Positions 55,796-64,000 of a stretch of DNA of 64,000 nucleotides are shown piece after piece. This DNA is from Ochotona curzoniae (taxonomy: Eukaryota; Chordata; Mammalia; Lagomorpha; Ochotonidae), in NCBI RefSeq assembly GCF_017591425.1, contig NW_024467106.1:20016501-20080500 (forward strand), read 5' to 3'. The number at the start of each line of letters is the position of its first letter. Position 1 is the first letter of the stretch. The notes beneath the pieces were generated by a model. That model was given only the letters and a program-made list of their open reading frames with translations. It was not told the DNA's origin and did not search any database. The position numbers were made by a program, and so were the translations under genes.

Positions 55796-56330
55796 TTATT
55801 TATTTTTATTTGAAAGGCAGAGAGACAAAGCAATTCCCCCCACCTGCTGATTCACTTCCCAGATTCCACAATAGAAACAGGCCAGGGCAAAGCAGAACTA
55901 GGAACTCTATCTGGATCTCGACATGGGTGCCCAGAACCCATCATCTTGAGCCATCCCCCACTGCCTCCCATTAGCTGGAAACTAGAACTGGGGGCAGAGC
56001 TGGAACTCCACCCAGGTGCTCCCAGAGGGGATCCAGGCACTTCAGGCAGTGTCTTTTTAGAAAAACATTTATTTATTTGAAAGGCAGAGTTACAAAGTGA
56101 GGGGAAGAGAATCTTTCATGGATTCAGGGAGTAAAAAGCTTGAGTCGTTTTCCATTATTTTTCCAGGCCATAAGCAGGGAGCTGGATGGGAAGTGAGGCA
56201 GCTGGGATTAGAACTGCCATCCATATTAGATGCTGGCACCTAAAATGACAGCTTGACTTGCTATGCCACAGCACTACCTCCCCTCTCCAAGCAATGTCTT
56301 AACCACTATGCCAAATTCCTACCCCCAGAA
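55796..56330 (-). mobile_element. CSINE, antisense, split by a second antisense SINE
   Basis: Left part 55796-56055 (TTTATTTTTATTTGAAAGGC, CACCTGCTGATTCACTTCCC, AGAGGGGATCCAGGCACTTC). Right part 56291-56330 is the head (CTTAACCACTATGCC). Confidence 0.8.
56056..56290 (-). mobile_element. CSINE, antisense, nested
   Basis: AAAAACATTTATTTATTTGA, CAGGGAGCTGGATGGGAAGT, GCTATGCCACAGCACTACC. It is flanked by 10-bp repeats GCARTGTCTT (56046-56055, 56291-56300). Internally deleted. Confidence 0.85.
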
Positions 56331-56394
56331 TCTATATATATAAACAAAATCCCAAGGTCCATTTGTTTTGGTTGGTAGTTTTTGCAATATTTAA

Positions 56395-56685
56395 AATGTT
56401 TACTTAGTTGAAAAATAGAGACAGTGATATTTCATCTGCTGATTCACTCCTCCAAATGGCCACAACAACCAGAGCTGGACCAAGGCAAAACCAGGATTTC
56501 CATTCATGTCTCCCACATGGATGGCAGGGACCTAAGTACTTATGTCATTTCTGCTGCCTTCCCAGACACATTCAGGAAGTTATATCGGAAGAGAAATAGC
56601 CAGGATTTGGACAGGAACTCAGATACAGGATGTCGATATCACCTGCAGTAGTTTAACATGCTTCACCACGATACCAGTCCCCTAT
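56395..56685 (-). mobile_element. CSINE, antisense
   Basis: ATGTTTACTTAGTTGAAAAA, CATCTGCTGATTCACTCCTC, AATGGCCACAACAACCAGAG, head CCACGATACCAGTCCCC. Confidence 0.83.
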
Positions 56686-57440
56686 AGATATTGCTTAAGA
56701 TCATGCTATCCAATAAACACCATTCTATACATGTGGATATAATAATGAACAGGACCATTAACCTCTCTTCCTTAAAGACATCTGCACCAGGCTCAGCTCT
56801 TTGAGTGCTGGGACTTGACAATCACTGCTCTAAAATAAAGTGGGGTCACTGTAAAAGTATTACGGGCACCTACGGAAAATAGGATTCTCAAGGAAACACA
56901 GAACAGACCCTCATTTGGGTGTAGGTGAGCCAAGAATAAAAGTAGTGTGCAAGGAGGCACATTCAAGGAGAGCCAGCAGTGCCTATTATGGCTGCTCACT
57001 TATCCGCTACTGGTATGAGGCTGCTCCTAAAAGCAACAGTGACTTTTAAAAAATTTCTCATGACTTAATGTGTTGGCTGGGGGATTCTAGTTGCTTCTGA
57101 AAGGCATGGTGATCTCAGGAGTCTAAGGGAGTAGCTTAAGGTACAAGTGCCTAGCAAAAGCATCAAATGTCATGTTCACTATTGTCCCACGGATGAGCTC
57201 CAGTCACAGGGCCACTCTAAGCATGGCTGGGACACAGACACCAGGTCACTGGGTTCTGTTACAGTTCCTATCTGTTGACGTTGGGATCTTTATGTGTCTC
57301 CTTCTCACTCAACCCTCTCTGTTCTCCAGCCTAAGCTCCCAAGTGAATGATCTTGCTACTCACTCCCTGGGCTTATGGCCATCCATGTCCTCGAGAAGTT
57401 CCTTGCAGTGGTTTTTGTTTTTTTCTTTCCACAACATGTT
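56686..57440. other. Unique spacer
   Basis: No exon or repeat recognised. Confidence 0.4.
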
Positions 57441-57545
57441 TTTTCCTTGAACTTTTTGATGAGCCCTTACATGTGTTGATTTCAAATATTTTTGCACCAA
57501 AACCTGAACCTGTCTTTCGATTCAATTTCATTCATTTTTTTAAAA
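57441..57545 (-). mobile_element. Possible scrambled MITE remnant
   Basis: TTCCTTGAACTTTTTGATGA and GATTTCAAATATTTTTGCAC, both motifs of the 14525-14647 element family, occur close together in a rearranged order. Confidence 0.3.
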
Positions 57546-58555
57546 CGTCTATTCATATTTATTTGTTTGGGGGAATAAAGTTGAAATACTGTGTTTGTTC
57601 TTGGTAACATGAATTTTTAAATCTTTCTCACTTTTGAAGTGCTCTATAAAATCACTGTTCACATCATTTTCTTGAAATAACTGCTCTTAGCCTATTGCCT
57701 CTTAGATTTTTTAATGTGCACAGATGCATTTTTCTTGACAAAATTACATTTTGAATACAGCTGTGTGAATCCACTCCATGTAAACTGTATCGCTAGCGTC
57801 TTCACAAGCCATTACAATCCCTTTGCGAAACAATTTTGAGTTACATAATAATCAATGAGACATTCTGTTTTATCTTCATTCAGCCTCTTGGTTCATATTT
57901 TTAGCAATTAAAAGGGCCATAATGACTCATTTCTGTTCATATGTTTTTATCTCGTTTGAGTTTTTCCTTTGAATGAATTGGGTCCACATTTTCCCCTTAA
58001 ATAGCACAGTTTCTGAGATTACTTCTGGCTTTCCTAATAACCAGCTGAAGCCATCACTCCCTCCCGAATGGAATCAGTGCTTTGCTCTGCTCCAGATGCC
58101 AAAGCTGGCCCTGCAGAACAGCTCCATTTCCTCTGTTCCATTTCCTCTTGTTGGGCAGTCCTCATCTATCCTCATTTCCGTGTGGGTATGTAGGAGAGCC
58201 AGGCTGGGTTAGCCTTTCAGTGATTTTACCAGAACTGTACATGTTCCCACGGTCGCCTCTTTATCCAAACCATGGAAAATTGATTTTTTTTTTCACAACT
58301 GGCACAGGCTGTGTTTGGGTCAGGAACCCAACATTAACTACAAACACTGACTTCAACCCAGGGAACTCAAGAAGAATCTAGATAACTCTATTGGGAAATT
58401 ATTCCCTCATATGAATTGGCATTTGAAGTATGTGATAGTGTTATGTACAATTTGTTATATCAGTGAGCCAAATGTAACGGAAAATAACACACTGGCCTTA
58501 ATAAGGCAATGGACTTGGCTTGACTTGAGTGCATCAGCAGTGTAATCCAATTTCA
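57546..58555. other. AT-rich repeat-poor segment
   Basis: About 1 kb without recognised repeats. No splice-bounded exon is supported. Confidence 0.4.
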
Positions 58556-58690
58556 ACTAATTCACTCACTCATCACACACTTTAGCAAGTACCAGATTCT
58601 ATCCAGATTCTTAGTGTGAGAACAAAGGATGTAAGAAAGCTCATAATTGGAGTAGTGGTACATAATGTGTTAAAGTATGAATCTAGGGGA
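58556..58690 (-). mobile_element. Possible L2 3' end
   Basis: AATTCACTCACTCATCACAC, TAGTGTGAGAACAAAGGATG, AGAAAGCTCATAATTGGAGT. Confidence 0.4.
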
Positions 58691-59784
58691 ATCCAAATGC
58701 AGAAGGCGCTTCTAAGCCTGTCTATGCAGTCAAAGAAAGCTGTCTCTGCAGCTTGTGCAAGATTGAGAGATCAACACTGACCTCCATCCATTCACCTTAG
58801 TGTGAGAATAAAATATTGTCAGCGGAGCTGAGAAAATTGGGCCAGCTTCCCGTGGTTGTGATTGTGTGTGTGATTCTAGATTGCAATGAAACTGAAACTA
58901 GGAGACACCAAGAAGGCCATAGCTTTCCTTTATACCTAAGTAGTTTCTATAAGGAATTCTACAGATGTTATTTCCAGTTCTTCTGTCTAAACATGAAGTC
59001 AGAGGTGCCAGAGCCTGTTGGGAATTAGCTCACTCAGCAATGCAGGTAGACATCAAAGGGGTGTGTCCTTCACCTGTAGACCTTCTGATAGCACAACCAG
59101 TTGACTCTCGGGTGTGAAAGGGCAGGGAAGATGTCCTAACTCCTTTAATTATTTCACACAGGTAAGAAATTGAGAGTGCATAGCGACATGCACTCAGAGT
59201 AATTATACCTTTTGGAGTCTTACCGGACACTTATCTCTACCTCCATCTGTATCACTTTTATATCTGTCTACTGAGCAATTACTTATCAAGCTGGCAAGTA
59301 AACTTCTGGAGGGATTTTTTTTTTACAAAGGATTTCGAGATACAACATAGGTTCCCTTGTTCACTGCATAAAGATAAGTGATTTTGGGGGAAAGGATTTG
59401 CCCTGCGGCATCAGTGAGATCTTTCAGGGAATTTCCCAAGAGTCTCCTGAAAGGGATATGCACATTAATAATGAAGTGCAGGTCAAGTGTGATGAGAAGC
59501 ACAAAAACATCAGGGCAAGTATCACAGGATACAGGGGTTGAAGAGCTTGAACCTAATTGAGAGGACTGGGGAAGGGGTAGCTTTTAGGCAGACTTACAGG
59601 ATGAGCAGTATTTCAACAGGAAGAAATGGCCACATGAATTGTTTCAGAGGACCACTATGGGTGTCTTTCCTTCAATAAGGGAAGACAATAAGGAGATTTG
59701 CACCTGGACTTGAGTTGGGATGAGCAAGGTTGGTCAAGATGGCAGTACCAAGAGCCGAACTGAGAGATGTCTAAGAAGGTCGCC
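58691..59784. other. Unique spacer
   Basis: No exon or repeat recognised. Confidence 0.4.
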
Positions 59785-60155
59785 AGGTTTCTATCTGGTC
59801 GATTTCCCAAGTTGAAATTCAATTCCCAAAGCAACCATGTTGGCAGTGGTAGTTCGCCTTCTCTGAGGTACTGATGGCTTTCTCACAGATCTGGGTTAAT
59901 TTTCACAGGACTAGATTAGTGATCAAGAAAAAGTAGCAACAAAGCAACGCATCGCTTCATGGTCTGTCCCCTCTGCTGGACCCTGCTGTCCCTTCTGATT
60001 GTTTCTGTACTATGGTGCAACATGAGGCATTTACCCGTTGCAGCCACTGGGTATGGGTACACTTTCCAGCCTCTAGCACTTTGTGCAAAATTAAACCTCT
60101 TATCTTTATACATTATCCAGTATCAGGTGTTTTGTTATAGCAACAGAAAACAGAC
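59785..60155 (+). mobile_element. MaLR-type solitary LTR (MST/MLT1-like)
   Basis: GTTGAAATTCAATTCCCAAA, GGACTAGATTAGTGATCAAG, ATTAAACCTCTTATCTTTAT, ATCCAGTATCAGGTGTTTTG and TTATAGCAACAGAAAACAGA follow the mammalian MaLR LTR layout to its 3' end. AAATTAAA may be its polyadenylation signal. No internal retroviral region is seen. Confidence 0.72.
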
Positions 60156-61870
60156 AACAACAAAGCTGAGGACCTGGAGAAAGAATCATGTTTTCTAATA
60201 GGACATTTGGAGAGCTTCCTCCTAGAAGAGGAAGTTGGGATGAAAAGCAGCACACTTGGATAGGCCTTACTGCCTGCAGCAAGCGAGCACCACGTCAGCC
60301 CACAGGCCTCATGTGACAATGACGTTCTTTAGGATCCCTGCTGTTTCTGGCTGAACACAGATGCCTTGAACTTCACATGTGACTCATGTTTACAGCAGCA
60401 TCACTGGACAGCCTGCTTGGTCTGTGATGCAATAACTATGTGTACCATGGAAAAAATGAGAAAGACCTCCCAGTAGGACACCAGGGTGCAGTTGAGGAAA
60501 TCCTGTGATGCATCATCCAGACCACGCTGGAAAGCCACCAGAGCACTGGGTAGGCAGAACAGCATCCCCCATTCTTGAAAAGTCATTTGGAGTAGCGAGC
60601 ACAGTTTGTGCCTGAGCCCTGGTCAGATTTCCAGAGATAGCTGATTTTAAAATGTGGTAGAAAATCCAGGAGCTATGAAAGTGTGTATGGCAAAAGTAAA
60701 CTTGGATCTTCCCTCCCGCCTGACTCATCTTGTCATAGGAAGTAATGATTGCTCCAGTCTCCATTTGATGTGTATCCTACATTATGACGGGTTTAAGATG
60801 CACTTCTCTTAGAGAACATCATTATTGCTAGCACTGAGCTTTACAACTTCCTCCTCAGTCACAATGTCAGCTTACTCCCTGCCCAGGACAGTGAGGTCTG
60901 TGGATGACCTTAGAGACTCAAGGTCAAGTAGAGAGAGCCTGACTGCTCAGGGTCCCTATGTCCTGTGACAGTCACCCTCCCCCAGCTCCTCCTCCTTGCC
61001 CACCCTACCCCTTTACACCTCTTTTGAGAAGTTGATGTTCTGATCCACAGCCCCATCATCCACGCATCAGTGATACCTGCAAGTTCATTATCGCAGAAAA
61101 ATTTCTCTTCCTCTGAGTTTGTGACTCAGATTGTAATCCTGGAGTACATATATTTGAGGTCTTAAGATAGAAGTTGTAATACTTGGCTATGGTTAAGTTT
61201 CTTATAGCAAATGGTAAGATACAGATTCCTGGATTCTCCATACAGAGAATTAGGGCTGAGGCCTGGGGTCTGCTTTTCCTTATGTTCTCCCTCCCATAAG
61301 GTGAGGTTAACTAATGTGACTCCTGGGTCATATTTTGAGAAACACCACTTCCATGTTCCTCTGGTTTCTCTTCATTCTCCTGTTTGTGATCACTGCTTTG
61401 GTGCTGTTGTTAACGATTTTTCAAAGTCTTGACCCCAGATGACTACTCGGCCCCACTACGGTGTTTCTCTCTCTGTCAGTTCTCAGTATATGAACCTTGG
61501 CAGTGTGCTTGGGAGACCTTGTCCAAGCCACTTGCCCTGGAATGTGTAAGAGGACACCAGCTCTTCCAGGGAGGCCACTGCTTATGGAAGGTCAGCCACA
61601 GTTTCCGATACCAAGTTCCACTCTCTGTCTTTTGCATTCTGTCCATCTCCCTTCACCTCGGCCACAGCCTCCTCACTGCTTTGAGCTTGCAAAGCAGGAC
61701 CTCAGCCTCTTAGACATACGTTTCTGTCTGCCTAAGCAGTGGTGGATCTCTAGGGTGGTTCTTGGGCCTATCACAGTTTGGTCCTCTGCCAGTTCTACAG
61801 CATCTGTGTCAGAAGAGCATTCTTCAAACTCCATGGAACCCCATGGAGTCACACAAGTGTACTTTGTTTT
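60156..61870. other. Repeat-poor spacer
   Basis: Long stretch without a clear repeat. Frames of 94 and 146 codons at 61429-61937 overlap in different frames and have no domain. Confidence 0.4.
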
Positions 61871-61872
61871 AA

Positions 61873-61892
61873 ATCTATCTATCTATCTATCC
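61873..61892 (+). repeat. (ATCT)n microsatellite
   Basis: About five tetranucleotide units. Confidence 0.85.
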
Positions 61893-61929
61893 TATACATT
61901 TGGATCACTCCTCAAATGCATGCAACAGT

Positions 61930-62105
61930 CAAGTTAAAGTAGGCCTAAGCTAGCTTCCCAGAACACAATCTGAGTCTCCCAACTGAATGGTAGGGACCCC
62001 AACTACTTGAGCCATCTTCCATTGCCTCCCAGACTTGGAAACAGAGCCAGAAGGTAGGTGCTCCATGTGGCATCTCAAGCACTATGCAAAATGCCTACTC
62101 TGCAA
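61930..62105 (-). mobile_element. CSINE, antisense, partial
   Basis: GAGTCTCCCAACTGAATGGT, TTGAGCCATCTTCCATTGCC, GGTGCTCCATGTGGCATCTC. The tail half is lost. Confidence 0.65.
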
Positions 62106-62394
62106 TCAAGTGTTCTCAAAGGTCTGCAGTTTCTCAGAAATCATTGTTTAATGCCACCTTTCCATTTCATGTGATAATGTTAAGAATCTGTGCAGAATCA
62201 AGATTTTTCTGGCAGCCCCCTCAGATGAGGACAACTACATAACTTTGCTACCCTTACGTGCTGCTGCATCTATGACCCAGTTGGCATTCAGAGACAAGCA
62301 TTTATCTTTGGATGGGTTGATAAGCATATGCAGCAGCCATCCGCTGGCTGGACTTCCTGGCTGGCTCATACTGCAAGGCTGAATCTACCCCAGG

Positions 62395-62785
62395 CTAAAG
62401 TAGACAGGGCTCCTGAGTGCTGGTCCCTGGTACCTCTCAGCCTGTCCCCGCCTCCCCATCGCTTTCCTCTGCCCTACCCCCACCTCTTGCCCTAGTCTCA
62501 AGGGCCTGAGGACTGGCTGTTCCCTCTGCCCACGAGATCCTTCCCCCAGATATCAGTATGAATAACTTCCTCCTCTCCTTCAGGTCTGTGCTGCTGTGTT
62601 TGCTTAAGTACTTGAGTTTCTCAATCCTATTTAAAATTGCAGCTCCCCGCTCCTATTACCATTCCCATCACCCTGCATTTCTTTATCAGGTTCATCGCCT
62701 TTGTTGGAATGCAAATCTGCGAGAGTAGGGACCTCTGTTTCTTTTCTTTTCTGATGTCTCCCAAGCACTGACAGCAGTGGAGGGA
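62395..62785 (+). mobile_element. L2 fragment, 3' part
   Basis: CTGTTCCCTCTGCCCACGAG, CCTCCTCTCCTTCAGGTCTG, CATCACCCTGCATTTCTTTA, GAGAGTAGGGACCTCTGTTT: sense L2 in order, ended by the SINE insertion. Confidence 0.65.
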
Positions 62786-62801
62786 CACACAATAGGTCTT
62801 T

Positions 62802-63140
62802 TTTTTTTTTTTTTAAAGATTTATTTTTATTATTTTTTCATTGGAAAGGCGGATATACAGAGAGAGGAGAGAGAGAGAGAGGAAGATCTTCCGTCCGACG
62901 ATTCACTCCCCAAGTGAGCGCAACGGGCCGATACTATGCCGATCCGAAGCCAGGAGCCTCCTCCGGGTCTCCCGCACGGGTGCAGGTTCCCAAAGCTTTG
63001 GGCCGTCCTCCACTGCTTTCCCAGGCCACAAGCAGGGAGCTGGAAGGGAAGCGGGGCTGCCGGGATTAGAACCGGCGCCCATATGGGATCCCGGGGTTGC
63101 AAGGCGAGGACTTAACCACTTGCGCCACCGCGCCGGGCCC
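62802..63140 (-). mobile_element. CSINE, youngest copy, with 16-bp target duplication
   Basis: Near-consensus, with CpG-rich body (CCGTCCGACGATTCAC, AACGGGCCGATACTATGCC) and head ending CCACCGCGCCGGGCCC. The reversed B box GGATTAGAACC is at 63063-63073. Perfect 16-bp repeats CACACAATAGGTCTTT (62786-62801, 63141-63156) flank it. Confidence 0.97.
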
Positions 63141-63159
63141 CACACAATAGGTCTTTAAC

Positions 63160-63408
63160 CAAGGTTGGTTCATTTCCCAAATGGCCATAATGGCTATAGC
63201 TGGGCCAATCTGAATCCAGGAGCCAGGAACTTCTGAGTCTTCCACATAGGTGCAGGGGCCCAAGCACTTGGACTATCCTCTGATGCTTTTCCAGGTGCAC
63301 TAGCAGGGAGCTGAATCAGAAGTGGAGCAGCCAGGACCCAAAGCGGTGTACACATGGGATGTCAACATTGAAGGTGGAGCCTTTGCCCACTACACCACAG
63401 TGCCAATG
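63160..63408 (-). mobile_element. CSINE, antisense, tail-truncated
   Basis: TGGTTCATTTCCCAAATGGC, CAGGGAGCTGAATCAGAAGT, head CCACTACACCACAGTGCC, which continues into a tandem repeat. Confidence 0.82.
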
Positions 63409-63532
63409 CCTCCTGCTTGCTGCCCACTACACCACAGTGCCAACGCCTCCTGCTTGCTGCCCACTACACCACAGTGCCAATGCCTCCTGCTTGCTGCCCA
63501 GTACACCACAGTGCCAACGCCTCCTGCTTGCT
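63385..63532 (+). repeat. 37-bp x 4 minisatellite derived from a SINE head
   Basis: Four consecutive 37-base units starting 63385, 63422, 63459 and 63496. Units 1/3 and 2/4 alternate at one site (AATGCC versus AACGCC), and unit 4 differs by one more base. Each unit is the reversed SINE head plus about 14 bases of flank. Confidence 0.97.
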
Positions 63533-63783
63533 GTTGCCTGAGCACTGACCACTTTGCTCTCTCTCCTTTCACTATTTGCTACCTTGAAGATCCCATGCTG
63601 TCCACTGACAGAGCTAGCTTCAACCCTTCAGAAAAGGAATCTCTAACCAGACAAAAATCTCACTCTTTTGTACATCCTAGAGTAGACATTTTTCCTCTCT
63701 TGACATCATTTTCTTCAGCTTACCACTTTCTAAAGTTATTTCATTTTCTCTGCAAGCAGCATGCTTATTGTAAATGAGATTTC

Positions 63784-64000
63784 ATGGGCTGGCAGTTCGG
63801 TACAGCGGCTAAGTCACCAACTGGGATGGCCACATTTCTTAGTGGAGTGGCAGGGCTCAAGTCCTAATTCTGCTTCTGATTCAACTTCCTGCTGCAACAC
63901 ACCCTGGGAGGCAGCATGGGCTAGCTCAAGAACTTGGGTTCTAGCCAAGTGGAGTTCTGGGTATCTGACTTTGGTCCGGCCCAGCCCTTGCTATTACAGA
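63784..64000 (+). mobile_element. CSINE, cut by the window end
   Basis: GGGCTGGCAGTTCGGTACAG, GGCTAAGTCACCAACTGGG, CACCCTGGGAGGCAGCATGG, GTCCGGCCCAGCCC. The tail lies beyond 64000. Confidence 0.85.

Noticed and set aside
61429..61937. Two overlapping frames of 94 and 146 codons
   Set aside because: Different frames of the same low-complexity pyrimidine-rich DNA; the longer one ends in a microsatellite.
63385..63532. CRISPR-like spacing of direct repeats
   Set aside because: Units are contiguous with no spacers; the locus is mammalian.
63322..63777. 151-codon frame with an internal protein repeat
   Set aside because: The repeat is the 37-bp minisatellite and SINE read through, not a repeat protein.

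Overview
This is a mammalian nuclear DNA window with no host protein-coding exon that I can defend. It is built almost entirely of interspersed repeats. The most frequent one is a tRNA-headed, A-tailed SINE of the lagomorph C family (CSINE), in more than 40 copies of several ages. The youngest copies (40943-41271, 62802-63140) have the form I associate with pikas (Ochotona) rather than rabbit or hare. I therefore infer a lagomorph, most likely a pika. This rests on repeat recognition from memory, without a database search.

Left edge (1-5252): a young LINE-1 on the + strand. Its ORF1 is open through the window edge. ORF2 carries endonuclease, reverse transcriptase and Cys-rich regions and is broken by one extra base in an A-run near 2100-2109. 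It is followed by a 3' UTR with a G-rich tract, AATAAA and an A-tail. The two ORFs would together make the L1 retrotransposition particle, and the same machinery is expected to have moved the SINEs seen elsewhere in the window.

5.3-20 kb: SINEs of both orientations, an old L1 3' part (8650-9901, +), an old antisense L1 (14490-16620) interrupted by two SINEs and a 123-bp mariner-like MITE, and a second MITE split by a SINE at 18.3-18.7 kb. 20-30 kb: SINE pairs, ancient L2 and MIR fragments, a local duplication of an L2 segment inside a SINE (about 24468-24577), an old L1 ORF1 piece, and long microsatellites. 30-32 kb is the most repeat-poor block. 32-45 kb: SINEs, a degenerate ~50-bp tandem repeat (34004-34510), old L1 pieces, an (AAAG)n SINE tail, nested SINEs, and a near-palindrome with octamer motifs (42402-42442). 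45-60 kb: MIR, L2, MER5-type hAT fragments, a possible CTCF site, a weak promoter-like stretch (49995-50110), and a MaLR LTR (59785-60155). 60-64 kb: sparse sequence, an L2 piece, a very young SINE with a 16-bp target duplication, a 37-bp x 4 minisatellite grown from a SINE head, and a SINE cut by the window end.

Most long open frames outside the L1 cross SINEs, L2 fragments or simple repeats and are not genes. Boundaries of ancient repeats are approximate.
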